Source: Rotaria socialis
Lineage: Eukaryota > Rotifera > Eurotatoria > Philodinida > Philodinidae
DNA: 64,000 nucleotides
Direction of reading: 5' to 3'
NCBI GenBank assembly: GCA_905331475.1
Contig: CAJNYU010003187.1
Coordinates: forward strand, 1-64,000
The notes under the pieces are model-generated. The model made no database searches and was not told the origin of the DNA. It was given only the letters and a program-made list of their open reading frames with translations. Below, piece by piece: positions 48,442 through 61,737 of the stretch (positions are counted from its first letter, which is position 1; every line of letters begins with the position of its first letter). A program made the position numbers and the translations under genes.

Positions 48442-49957
48442 CTGAAAGAAGCAATAGAATATATTGAATATTTACTTTATATTGTAAATGCTGACATAGT
48501 ATTCAACATATAGTATATAATGCACTCGATAAAAGAAAGCAACATAATTCCATAAATCATTAACAGTTTTTAAAGAGTAACTTTGATGTCTACTATTCAG
48601 ATGTGTTTTACTATTTATTTATTCATGTATTTATTTTAAAGATGAATGCATATGATAAATCATCTTTGACATTCAAATAGAATATAGATTTCAATAAATA
48701 TCATATTGTTCATATTCGTTCTTTTTTCTTGTACAGTTCTTAAAAGTAATATTTACTTGATGTTGTTTTTCTTTAATACAAACATACTTCAAAATCTCAA
48801 CAGTTTAATTTGTGTTTGTTTTTATTTTTTCAAAAGTAACACTCAAAATAGTAGAAACAGTCGTAAGTTTAATCTAAGCAAATCTCAATGAAATTTATTT
48901 TCGTACGTAACATCAAGTAAAATCTATTTTTTTCATAAAAATTTGTTTTTACTTAAACTTCATATGAAAAATGATAGAGACTAAAAAAAACTTCATTTGT
49001 GTAATTCAACTAGATAAGATCATGTTACCAAATGTTATCTTATAAGATAAGAAAGAAAAAACTATGTTAGAGCAAACGTATATGTCAATTAGTTCGTCAC
49101 TTATTTGTATTTTATAGTTGTTTGATTTATAGTAACAGACTCTTAAAAATATTTAACTAACTAATTATATTTTAGCATTCTATTTAGTGCAAGAAAATTA
49201 TTTTTATTCTTCTCTAACAAGCATAATTCTCATCTGATTCTTCTGTATACAAACAAAACGTATGTCCACAGAAAAGATCCTCATGTAGCATCGAATAGTA
49301 CTGGATAGAAAAATTTTTGTTCAATAGTTTTTCAATTGTGAAATTAATTGAGAAAAAAATCAATTGCATAGAAAGTTAGTTCGTCTTGTTTAGTTATATT
49401 AAGTTTGAATCAAATGCATCCGATTCAATCTCATTAATAGTGAATACTACAAAGCATTAATTTTAAAATCGATATATATATTCATACGTGAATTTAGAAT
49501 TATATATTAATCAAAACTACGATCTATATTGTAAATTTAGAGATGCATTGTTTTAAAATTTATATTTATGATCTAAAGCAATTCTTTCTATGACCATAGT
49601 CACCCAATCATTCAATCAGTCTATTTGAAATTTTCAATAAATTGAACATTGGTAGAAAGTGGACACACCGATTTTAAAGTTTTCAACATAAAGAAATTCA
49701 TTGCTTTTTATAGATTTTTTTCTAAAAAGAAAGGCATATAGCTGCTAAACCTACATTATTAAAAATCGAAATTATGATAAGTATGCTACAATAATTCAAC
49801 GCTACTAAAAAAATCTTTTTCACTCTCACTCTCTCTCTTGCGCGCGCTGTCTTTCTATGTCATTCATTGAAGTTCATAGAATAGACTATTCAAAATAAAA
49901 AAACAAGAGGACATCTTGTGTTTATAACACTTATAATATCTAAACTATGCATAAAAT

Positions 49958-49992
<35 letters not shown>

Positions 49993-50057
49993 AAAGAAAG
50001 ACAGAGAAAGAACCGGATAAACAGAAATAGAAAAAGAGAACAAGATGTTTCACCGAA
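48442..50057. other. AT-rich intergenic stretch
   Basis: No gene supported. CT-rich and GA-rich runs occur at 49824-49850 and 49960-49990, the latter a (GA)n microsatellite. Both lie at the 3' side of the Capicua-like gene and upstream of FCSK. Confidence 0.4.
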
Positions 50058-52110
50058 CTAGATGAATACATCAGATAATAGTAATTTCGTGAGATCAACA
50101 ATGGCACGTTCAACTTTATCAGAAAGAACGAAAACAAACTCGGCACACCTCTTTTAGAAACAAACACAAGAAATTAGTATTAGAATAAAAAAAGACAAAT
50201 GAAAGTGCAAAATCGGCCTCGATCACATCAAGGTTTCCGTCTTCTTTTTGCTAACCACTAAACAGGTAAACATACACACCGTGATTTGATCCGACTTGAC
50301 TAGCTCATCACATGTTTGACGTATACAAAGAAAGAAAAGAAAATAAGCCAAAGGGAAAAAGACAAAATATTGATTGTATCGAAAACAGACATAAGATGAA
50401 CCGAAAGAGAAAACAATCATGGAAAGAAAACAGAAAATAAACTGATAGACTGTTCTTGTTGTTTTATCAAAAAAAACAAAATTCTATTTTTTTTCAGTGT
50501 TTTTTATAACAGGAACAGTTGTAAGACACAAGTATAATATTATTGATTTGTATTATTATGGTACTTGCCGTTTTCACTATAATCACCGCGAAGTCTTTTA
50601 CAAACTAAAAGAAAATTAATTTCGTATTTGATAAATATATATATTATTTTATTTTTATTTTCCTCTTACTAGGCGATGGTAACGTTTCAATATCAATATC
50701 TGAATCATCGTCGTCTGTCGACCGACGAATCGATGAATTCGTGTTATTGGATAGCACTGGTGTTGACGATGAAGATGATGAAGATGGGGGTGTTAAATCG
50801 ACGGAATGTTGTCGAGCAATAGGTAGAAGTGGGCCGAAAGCACTGGGTGATTGGTTTGAAGTGACTAGTAAAGTTGTTGTCGATGATGGTGACGGTGTTG
50901 AATATGATCGAATCGGAGACAGTGTGTTTAATCCATTTGGTAGTACGTGAATCGTCGATGAGTACATTGATGGCATTGGTGGCGGTGGTGGTGGTGGTGG
51001 GTGTGATTGTGATAGTATTGGGCCATAATCAAAACGGTGTTGATAAAATTCTGCAAGAAATGGAAGAGCAGCAACCGGATGAAAACTTCCCATCGAACCA
51101 ACAAATCGTTGCATTTGTTGAGAAAAAGCGTTTGGTTCACGCATTTGTGATAAATGTTTTGAACAAAAACCATGCCGTTGGGATTCTTTCTGACATTGAT
51201 CGATACCACATAAACGACGCCATTGTTTTCCATTAAATTTTTTACGTATTCCTGTATTACTGAAGAATAGAGAGAAAGACATGGAGATTAATTTAACAAA
51301 TTAGTTTTAGTTTTACCCCATTGTAAAAATATCTCCTTTTTTTATTCCTTGTAATTTATTAGCTGCTTGTTCTTGTTTTTGTAATTCTCTTTCGACTTCT
51401 TCATCATCTTCATCTTTCTGTTCAATGGGTGGCGTTGGAAATGCTGTTTGTTGCTGTTCATCATTATTATTATTATTATTATTATTATTTGCTGGTAATT
51501 CAACTGATATTGGTCGAAACATAGTTGTCATTGATGTATTTTCACGATAAAGACGTAATTCCTCATGCCATGGTTCAATTAATAAACGAATATTTTGTCT
51601 TGTAAACCAAACATCTTCTTTACCATTTTCATCTTGATGAATTTCATCATCATTATGATTAGTATTATTGTGAGAATTATTTAAATCAATTGAAAATTCT
51701 AAACGTGTTGGATGTTTAGCTTGTATACGGCCACATTGAAATTGATTCAATTTATTAGTTTTAATTTGTCGAACACATACTTGTGTATTAACAACAAGTT
51801 CTTGACATGCCGGAATATTATCAATTATAATTGATGGTAGGTGATTACAAATCGGCCGTGCTAGATCAACTTGTACTGTTGATGATTGTTGATCACGAAG
51901 TGATATTGTGACAAGATGAGAATCAATTATATCAAGAATTGTACCCATATGATATATGTTTAAATTCTGATTGTCAAGCACTAATACACTTTGATGACGC
52001 CATTGACTTGCCTCAAGTGAAAATGGCGTTACTGATAATGGTGAAGGCGTTGATGAACAACTTCGTTGTTGCCAACGTTTTTTTGGTGGTGATACTTCGT
52101 CGCACGCCAT
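50058..52110 (-). CDS. Capicua-like protein: DUF4819-type domain plus Cys/His motif, no HMG box
   Basis: Exons (minus strand) 52110-51317, 51259-50670, 50604-50565 and 50148-50058 join in frame to 504 residues. Residues about 30-190 resemble the N-terminal DUF4819 region of Capicua-type repressors: [40 protein letters not shown], ending [19 protein letters not shown]. After an acidic/Q/N-rich linker comes a compact basic Cys/His motif, [20 protein letters not shown] then [17 protein letters not shown], of the type next to the HMG box in this family or in C-clamp proteins. Then come Pro and Ser runs and a short C-terminus ([17 protein letters not shown]). No HMG box was found in the following DNA. 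The family call rests on remembered motifs. An acceptor just upstream of the ATG (near 52123) suggests a 5' untranslated exon. Confidence 0.6.
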
Positions 52111-54426
52111 TTAGTGTACGTCTAAAATGAAATTCACAAAAAAAAATAAATACTTTCCTACTCAAACTACAAGACATGTAGTATTTTTTATTTTTATTAT
52201 TCTTTTTCTTTGCAATTTAAATGGATAAAAAAAAATGGGTGTGGGTATGTGCATGGAATTTGATGATGAAAACAGTTTTTTAATGACGTACACCGAACAG
52301 AAGGGCTGTTTTTGTTATTTTTCGGGTGTTGTTTTTTTCTTCACTTACTATTGCTTCTGTAATATTGTACGCAAAGGAATTTTTCAGCTGTTTTTTTATC
52401 AATGGAACGTGAGTGATTCAACAAGTATTCATCGGCTTTAGTATGTTGGGAAAAAAGCTAACCCATCTGTATGTTGAAATTCAGAAAGAAAAAAGAAAAA
52501 AATATCTTATGAAGTGTCTACAAAAATAGGTTGAATGTATACTGGTAAATAAAAAACGAAGAGAAATTTAAGAAAAAAACAGATACGTCTATTCGAATAT
52601 AACAGAAAGAAAAAGAAAATGAGAGCAAGTAACTGCATTCATCAGCTGACGTTACTTGTTTTCCTTTTTCTCTCTATCTCGATTCATCTATGCAAATGCA
52701 TTATTATTACTATTATTATTATTATTATTATTGCTGCTGTTGTTGTCTAAAAAGGAGTTGTACTTTGTTTGTCTGTGATGCTCAACTATGGACACATATA
52801 CGCATTTTGCACTACGAACGTACGATGTAACAGTCGTACAGTGAAAGCAACACATGTTTGTATCGTTTCATCTGACATACATTCTTGTATAGAAAACAGA
52901 TGTTACTATGTGCATAAAACCGTTTCTCTTCCTACTTACTTGAGTGACAATGAATTGAAGAAAGAGACAGGCGGAAAAGAAAACAAAATTGACAGCAATA
53001 TTGAGAAAAATGACTATTTTTCAACATTTTTTTCCTTTTGTCAACGCGAATGAAACCTTTTCAAAAAAGAAAAGGAAAAGGAAAAGGAAAAGGAAAAGGA
53101 AAAAACGAAAACATTCATCCATATAGAACATAGTATATTATTCATCTCTTCAGTTTACGAGCATACAAATAAAATTACAATACGAACATGTGTGTACGTG
53201 AAGGAGAAATCCACATAAATTGAGAATAAAAGTATATATTCTACAATCTATCGTGTCGTTTTTTATTTTTTTATTTTTCATCAGAAAATACAGGTTAAAG
53301 TCATTTTGAAACGTTGAAAAAGGTGCAAAAATTACTAATAATATTCTTATCATAATTGCACGTGTATTAAGCTACCATCAAACAGCAATAAACATACGTA
53401 AAGTAATCAGGTGACAGTATTTATGTAGAAGAAAATACTGTATGAAATAGATTAATATAACCTAAGTTCCTTACCACTAAATTCATTGCTCTCAATCAAA
53501 GAAAACGTTCACCCAGGAAAAGAAAAAGAAAAGAAGGAAAGCAAATAACCGCAAGGAATATTCCATCAATTTATCTAAAAAACACTTTAAAAATGACTAT
53601 GAAGCTCAATAATAAAGCGTAGTAGTAAAGATACGCCTATTTATAGAGTACAGGCGCCGGATGACGAAACCAGACGAAAGAAAACAGCAAAAAAAACAAG
53701 CGAGAGAAAACGACTGCGGTAACGTATATATGTCTTTCTCCTTTTCAGTTTCTCTCGCTTTTTTCTCTTTCACGCACTCTCAGTATGATCAACTCTCGGG
53801 GTGTTTTTTCATGTTTTTCTCTCTGTCGTCGATGCTTTTTCCTTTTTGCCACATCTTCTTTGCCTTCTATCTTTCTTCTTTGACATAAACACATAGACAC
53901 AATCTGAGTTCGTGGACAAACTGCAAGTTGCGCAAGGGTATGCGTATGTTATATAGCGACTCGATTCTTTGATTCACACATACACACGTAGTTGCGTACG
54001 TACGCACTGTTAGCGATTACGTTCTTTTTTTCGAATTTCTTTCCTTTCTACATCGCTTTTCTTTCTTGTTGTCGATCCCATGTTTTTGTTAATAGCAGAG
54101 TGATGTGTACGTGACAGAGCAATGCTACATATCATTGCACGATTAAAATCATGTTTTTTTTTCTTGCTGTCAAAGTGTAATATATGTTTGTCTATGTGTG
54201 TGTGTATATATAGGAAGCCTCATATATAAAAGAGTTACCTTTAACAATGAGTAATTCATCATAGTATTCATGTGATGAAATTTACATTGATATGTATATA
54301 GAATTTTCTATTTTCGTTTACCATTTTTGACTAATCAGAAAAAAAATATTCATCTAAAAAAGGTTTATTGAAATAAAACAAAACAGAAAAAAGAACAATT
54401 GAAATTAATAGTGTGTTTAGTTATTT
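52111..54426. other. Intergenic and probable upstream region of the Capicua-like gene
   Basis: AT-rich with pyrimidine-rich patches (52660-52680, 53740-53880). Microsatellites: (ATT)n at about 52700-52732 and (AAAAGG)n at about 53066-53105. Small frames here have no recognisable protein character. Confidence 0.4.
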
Positions 54427-57400
54427 TTATTTGTTGCAAAATAATTCAATTAATTCATTTCGATACTGTATATTTTCAATTTGACTCAATTCATTCTCAA
54501 TAGAATCATTCCAATGATTGGATTTTGTTAAATCAAACTAAAACAAAAAAATTCAAAACAACAAAAATAAACATTTGTTTTTCAGTAATCGAAAATTAGC
54601 ATACTCGACTAATAATTTTATATAAAAATCCATATAATGAATGATTGATTGATTCTGGAAGAAATAAAATATCTTCTTTTGATTGACAATGGTCAAGATC
54701 AAGAATATGTTTGCATGATAAAAAAAATATATTTTCTACAAATAAAAATAAAAATAAAAAAAGGTTGCAGAAAGTTTTCGTTTACCCGTCGATAAATTGT
54801 TAACACCTTCAAAATTTATTTTTAAGGCTTTCATTCGGGCTGGATGTAATAGTAACACATTTGAAGTACCTAAACATAATCAAGCATATGATAACAAAAA
54901 AAAAACAAGAGACAACAAAAACAAATTCAGTGAAATTTATGAATAGCAATCACATAGAGTGTACAAAGCCACAATCAAGACAATTGTTATATAGATGTAT
55001 GAAATACTTACGCATTATTAAAAAGAAGATGCTTAAAAAAACAATAACATATATATATAAATATGAAGATATAAATTAGATATCTTTTATACAACTAAAA
55101 AATTAAGAAAAGAAAAAGAAACAATACCTGAAATTTGACATTGACCAAACATTCCAACAACTTGATTTGATTGGAATTGATCAAATAAGGACCATAATTT
55201 ATCAAAAGATTTCATAAAGATTATATTTGAATTTAAATATACAACACGATCAACATTTAATATTGTCTAAAAATAGTTTTCTTTATTATTATTAACTAAT
55301 AATTATAAATTCATAAATATCCTCTCTTTTTAATTATACACAATAGTTTAGACTTCTAATCTTCCTTTTCTATTTACAACATTATCAGTAAAATAAGAAC
55401 GTATTTGTTCATATGAAATTTAATAATGAACAAAACTTCCTGATTTTACAACGGTATATTTCTCGTTGAAAAACATGCCATTTGTTTATGCAGTAAATTC
55501 CTACTTTGCTTTTTCTCCTGGAGTTATCAAGGAAACATATTTTACAATTCAAAATCCAGTCAACATACTGATAATTGCAATGGATGTTTTATCGTAGTGT
55601 TGTAATATGTAATTGTATAGTGCATCAGCTTCATCTAAATGTAAATTATTTAATTATAGATTTTTGTTTCTTCTGTTCGTCAATATTTTTACCTGTTTCG
55701 AAAAATAGTTTTGCGCATCGCTATCCGTTACAATAACATGTAAATGCATTTGATCAGTTTTATTTGAGGAAAATAATGAAAGTGATTTAAGAAGAACGTA
55801 GGACTGTTCAATAAATTTCCAATCATTACTAAATATTAATGCAATATGAAAGAGATTTTTCGATGAATAATTTAATGATGATATTTCTTTTGATAAATGC
55901 TTGGTAAATAATTCTTGAGTTTTACCACAGTTAGTTAATGAATATTTTTTTAAATTACTTTGTATGTTCGCTAATAATGAAGATTTAATATTTGAATTAA
56001 AGTTCCAATTGAGAATAACTTCATAGATAGATTTAAATTCTTGATATTTATCATTATGAAATGCACTACGACAACCATGAATTATTTTAATACCATCTAA
56101 TTTAGCCACTTGACAATTATTTTCATACATACAATGATCCGGTCGATAATTCCAATTACAACTGAATTCATAGATTTGCTCTAGAATAAAAAATACAAAG
56201 ACAAAATAGCACTGAGATGTGTTTCCTTCAAATCGCAATAAATCTACCTGGATAGTAATTAAAATAAATATTTAATAAACATTGATCGCCCCAAGTAATA
56301 TTCAAATGAAATTCATCAAAAATGTTCATTATCTTTGAAACCATATTCACCTGGCGCATACGGGTTAAATTCATTAACATGACACCAGAATTCAGTCCTA
56401 TTTAAATCAAATGTAAGATTATATCAGTAGTTAAATATTAAGAAATGAAGATTCGTACATGAAAATTAATGATAACATTACATTCTAGTTGTCATAAAAA
56501 GATTATTTTTTTTCTTATAACTAGATCCTTCTATGAGTTTTTTTGTTTTCAATGCTTTTATAGTTTAACTTTATTGATTAATATGTCGTCGATGATTAGA
56601 TGAGAATTTATTTAAATAAACATTTTTCAAACGAATGTTTTAGATTGTTTAATGATACAAGAAATATAGAATAATTGTCAGAACGTTATTTTTTACGAGA
56701 AGCAAACGAACAGATGATATAATCATTGACTCCCTGTGAATTTTTGTTTTTGAGGGAAAAAATCTTTTTATATCAATCAGTATCACAGGAAAAGATAAGA
56801 ATGCTATCAATTGCTTTCAGCCAACATTGTCTATAAGAGTGCAAAAGGTCGTAGAAATTTTCTTTATGCCGGAAACTTCTGGGTAAAAAAAGCCCACGCC
56901 ATTGGCGGTTCCTTATCGGCAAAGCTTATGTACGCTGAGTTGTTCTTAGTTTTGAAGAGGGATTTCTTTTTATAAAGAACTAAAATAAAACTAGACTATC
57001 AAACCATCATGTAGAAATACACAAGAAATAATGTGTTAATAAGTTATTTAATGATCACGTTATTGTTTATTATTTTTGCTTATTTTTAATATTTGCATGT
57101 GACTGGATTGTTGTAAAAAATTCCCATCAAAGATCATATTTTACAAAATCAAGACACTATGAATATCTGTTTTTTATGACACAAAAAGAAAAGAAATGTA
57201 ACAATATGTTTCTATTTTTAATATTACTAGCTAACCTATTGTTTAGCCTACCCATTGCTCCATAATAAGGATGTCGTGCAAATCGATTATACCATCCCAT
57301 AGATGGATCTTCGTGTTCTGGTGTCAATGCAGCCAATTGCGTTGAATTAAATTTTCGAAAAAAGCGCCATAAACTTCTGACATTACTTAAAAATAGTATG

Positions 57401-57960
57401 TCCGTATCAATATAAATGACTGAATCAATATTTGTCAATATATCCTTAAACAAGATAAAAACAATAGCAGTTTGAACGATTGATCTTACATATTCAACTA
57501 ACCGGAATGAATAAACGCTGAGTACAGCATGGTTTAAATAATTTTCTCCATCGTTCATCATTTCCACGTGTAAATTGAATTGAATAAAATTCGATTTGAA
57601 ATTTCAATTTATATTCAATAGGCCATTCGGTATTAATCTTTAATTTATAACGATATAAATTAGAACAAAAATTCAAATAAAATATGTTACTTTTTCATTA
57701 AATTGCTCTCTTAAATGATCTTCAGTAAAAATATGAAAAATAATTGGTGATGGTGTAAAAATTAATGATGATTTCAATGCGTTCAATGCTTCTTCAAGTC
57801 TAGCGAAAACAAAAATAAAATTGATGAAAATAAAACAGGCAATGTTGCTTTGATTGATTCTATACCTATCACCACAGACGACTAAAGTTAAATGTATCGG
57901 TTTAAGTGCATATATTTCCGTATTTAAAACAATTAATAAAGTAAAATAATTGAAATTCAT
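54427..57960 (-). CDS. GXYLT-type glucoside xylosyltransferase fused to a second, degenerate GT8 domain
   Basis: Exons (minus strand): 57960-57866, 57799-57691, 57637-57503, 57444-57252, 56397-56248, 56180-55693, 55634-55569, 55266-55128, 54869-54786, 54735-54605, 54537-54427; joined in frame, 566 residues. A hydrophobic start ([12 protein letters not shown]) may be a signal or anchor. Domain 1 (about 20-330) matches GXYLT1/2, which add xylose to O-linked glucose on EGF repeats in the secretory pathway: [23 protein letters not shown], the DxD motif in [58 protein letters not shown] and [17 protein letters not shown]. Domain 2 (about 335-540) repeats the fold: [57 protein letters not shown]. 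Its DxD is NSN and the GDQ motif is lost, so it is probably non-catalytic. The Asp after GDQ in domain 1 is Cys. A TAG just before the ATG may be an acceptor, so the start is uncertain. Confidence 0.85.
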
Positions 57961-58945
57961 CTACGAACAAATAATATTCATATTTCTTTTCTTTTTGTTA
58001 ATCTTGTTGCATCAAAACACAAAAGTAAAATCTCTAGAAAACACTGATACACAAAAATTAAAAAGAAAATAGCCATTCGAAAGATAAAAAAACAAGGTTA
58101 ATACGCAAAAATTACAAAGAAAATAGTCATTCGAAAGACAAAAAAACAAGGTTAATACACAAAATACCAAAAAGAACAATATACACCAGTAGTCAAAAGT
58201 TTACTCGCGACAGCATCTTTAATGTCTATATTTATTAGAGATCTAATGATTTGTTATGCATACTATATGCCAATAAATGTAGACCAACAATAAGATCTCA
58301 CTGAATAGTAACTTCGAATACTAAGAAACCTATTGACGGGTGCCGTCTATTAAAGTTTTAAGTATAAGTCTCTATCGAAATACAAGATTTGTTTTTGATA
58401 TGTTTACATAGACTTCAGATTTGACTCCATTATGTTTTGTCACTACGAAAGAAAACTTATTAGAGAAATTATGAATGTGGCTGAACAAAGATGTTTAACT
58501 GAAAGAAAAGTCTATGTAAACATTAGCGTTCAGTTCACCGAATTAGTAGTACTCATAAGTAAGAGTTTCTAGAGAGTAATATATATTTATATAGTTTTTC
58601 TTCATATAGGTGACTACAGGAAAATGTATAAAGACGCTATTAATCGAATTGAGATCATGTTTTTGAACTAAATTCTTGACAAATAATATATATATATATA
58701 TATATATATATGTAAATTTTAAGATTTCTAATACTTATAATACGCAAGATTCGGTAAGGTAAAGACTGTTATTCATTACTGTTGATATATAAATAACTTT
58801 CTCCCATTCTCTCATAAGATTTAATGATTCTTTTGGAATTTTTTTCTTAGTAAAATGGAAGAAAAAGATAAAAGCACACGCACACGCACACACACACATT
58901 TATATATTTATAAATATATACTAATGACTTTTGCATTTTAAATGA
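57961..58945. other. Intergenic stretch between GXYLT-like and TBC1D24 genes
   Basis: AT-rich. A direct repeat of about 60 bp is visible (AAAGAAAATAGYCATTCGAAAGA near 58060-58090 and 58118-58145). A (TA)n microsatellite is at about 58687-58711 and a CACACG/CACA run at 58877-58900. No gene supported. Confidence 0.45.
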
Positions 58946-61737
58946 CTAGGAAGATGAAAAATCAAAAGCAATCATTTCTAAAACTGATATGGAAAAGTAG
59001 GGCAATGAACACAGTGGTTCATTATTAAATGTTTCACAATGAGCTGTACGACCTTCACACAATGACGAATCAATACACAAACCATCAGCATTACTAAAAA
59101 TGAAATTATATATATATATATATATATATCGTTGTTTATTTTTAATTTTTAATTTTATACCCTCCACCAATAACTAGTTTTTCATTATTAACAAATAAGA
59201 ATAGTTCTCTTGTAACTTTGGATTGACGATTATCATTTTCTTGTTGTTGTCCAACCCAAGGAAATTTTATTTTCTTTGGTAAAAGTGTAAATAAATATGA
59301 TTCACCAAATCCAAAAAATGTTTTAGTATGACGATCAGACCAAAGACCTGCACAAAATGCACCGAAGATCTATTGAGACAAAATAAAAGAAGAATAAGAA
59401 TAATCATTGGCTGTACTTATTAAGGAAAATGATCTTTTCTTGTTCTGTTTTCGAATTCCGGACAAGTATTAAAAAAAAGAAGCAAAGCAGTTTTTCACGT
59501 TAATATTCTCAAAATTTATCTAACTTCTGTTTCACAACAAAAAAGAAACAACTGAAGAAATATTAACCTCGCCAGTAGTTGTTTTAATAACTAATATCGA
59601 ATATTCAAGTTCATCGATTTTTTCTAATAAAGTTTGTAAGCGAAATCCATGTTCTTGAGTAGTAAACACTAGGATAGGTTGAGAAAGACTAAGACGTGCT
59701 GGTAACCAATTCCATAGGGCAAAAAACTAAAATGAAACAAAATAATAAGATTTCTTTTATGGTTTCATTCCACATAATTTAATAAATACTTGTTGATGAT
59801 CGAGTATAGATGTGCTGGGTATTCTTGTAAGATGTTGAGGAGTGAAAAATATAGAATGACGCGGACTAATACTTCCATTATTTTGATTCGAATTATTATT
59901 ATTATTACTGTTATTATTATTGTTATTATTATTAGAATTACTATTCAGTTGATTGTTATCATCGGTTCGAGGATTAAAGCGAGTTGTATGTAATAGTTTT
60001 TCTTCTTGATCAATCAATTGTTCTATTGTACTTCTTTTTAAGTTTCGAATATGAAATGCAGCCTAAAAGAGAAAAAAAGTCTTATTCTTCTTTGTCAATA
60101 ATAATAATAATAAAAATAGCAATTTATTCACACACTCGCTCCTTGTTCATGTATTGCAAATTTTTAGATATTCAAATTACTTACATTTAATAAATTTTCA
60201 ATGGATATAGGAATTTGTTTACAAAAATCAGCTATATTTTGAATATTTCCATTTGATTCATGCTTAATCGCTAGATAAACGTAATAAAAAAACAAAAACA
60301 AATTATTATGCGTTCAATAGTGAATTCAATAAGAAAAAAAGCTGCTAATATCCCAAAATAAAATAATATTTTGTTGATCATCCCCTTTCTTCTATTAAAA
60401 AAAAAGAATAGTTAAAATAATATGGTTAGTATTCATGCATTTCCTAAAACGCCTATCTGTTAGTACCACATAGCTTATATTAATACATTATGATGAGTAG
60501 TAGACTGTGAACTTCTTTTCAAAAAATAAATAAATAAATAGATAAAAACTAGCATGAATTCATGGTGTGCCAATATGGAAAATAAAAGCGAATATTTACA
60601 CAAACAATTGTACGAATGAGGTTCTACAAAATGACATGATAGAATTAAAAATAAAAACGATCACTTAATGTTTTTGTTTAATCTTTTTCCTGATAATTGT
60701 TTTTTTTAAACATACTTTTAATATATAAATGAACCAATGTTAAACTAATACGATATAACATTTTTGGACCTTCAAGAAAGAAACAATCGATAATTTTCGC
60801 CTATATAAAAAAATAATCATTAGAAAGATAAAAAAGTTTAAAATTTAAATTTCATACAAGATAAGATAATGGTAGATAACGAAATATCCACCAAAACCAT
60901 TCTTGATAAAATACTTTTGTATTTGTATAACGTAATTCAATTGCATCAGCCGTTGATTTCTATAGTAACAAAATTTTATTTTTCTATTTTAATGCTGAAT
61001 TAACTTACATAATACATTTTTAATAGTCTTTTAAATACATTACAATTAGCTTCCCACTGTAAACGTGTTTCACCGCATAACCAATGTTTAATTAGTAAAC
61101 GATTTACTAAATATAATACTTCATTTTCAGTAAAATAATGTAAAAGTAAAGATGACAATGGTTCTAATGCTGGACAATAAGTTAAATCAGGATGATGTAA
61201 AGCAAATGTGAATAAAATCCGTTGCAATAATAAACATCCTGTAGATTCAGTCAAATGATAAAAGCATAAATTAGTCGTGTCGACAAAGTTTGGCCACTGA
61301 TTTAATTTTGTTGATAATGATTGTAAACTACTATCAATCGTTACTGCTGACGCTGATATAGGTATTTGTGATGCATGATGAATATTATGGGATTGTTTCG
61401 AAGTACTAACTCGATTTAATGTTAATATATTCATCCATAATTGTCTACGGATAGGATGATCAATGGGCCATATTGTTAAACGTATTATTGATTTAAGACG
61501 ATTAAAATCATCATCGGATACAGAATGAGACGAGATATTTTTGGATGGATCAATTGAATTTAAAAAATGGTTACTGGTATTATTTGAGGAAAGAAGATCG
61601 ATAAGATCTTTATGTTTGGAATTATATTGCTGCTGATATTGTTGTTGTTGATGATGAGATTGTTGTTTTTGTAATTGAGTTATCGTATCGCCAGCAATAA
61701 CAACATTGTTGAATGGGTGGCTATTGCCATCCGCCAT
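58946..61737 (-). CDS. TBC1D24: TBC1D24/skywalker-like protein (TBC + TLDc)
   Basis: Regulates ARF6/Rab-linked vesicle trafficking in other animals. Exons (minus strand): 61737-61009, 60959-60858, 60800-60716, 60270-60185, 60062-59790, 59726-59568, 59369-59161, 59093-58946; joined in frame, 596 residues. A polyQ-rich N-terminus leads into a TBC domain (about 95-330): IDHPIRRQLWMNIL, HPDLTYCPALEPLSSLLLHY, VFYQEWFWWIFRYLPLSYL, IIDCFFLEGPKMLYRISLTL. The catalytic Q-finger position reads YCP, as in vertebrate TBC1D24, so it is unlikely to be an active Rab-GAP. An N/S-rich insert ([11 protein letters not shown] type) sits before the TLDc domain (about 390-596): WNWLPARLSLSQPILVFTTQ, ILVIKTTTGEIFGAFCAGLW, FFGFGESYLF, then GNADGLCIDSSLCEGRTAHC and ETFNNEPLCS. 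All expected parts are present. Confidence 0.92.

Noticed and set aside
50741-51236. Plus-strand frames opposite the Capicua-like exon 2
   Set aside because: They are antisense shadows of a coding exon that joins in frame with its neighbours.
55634-56238. XXYLT1 identity for the second GT8 domain of the GXYLT-like gene
   Set aside because: The visible blocks ([29 protein letters not shown]) follow GXYLT/LARGE-type order better than XXYLT1, so only a degenerate GT8 domain is claimed.
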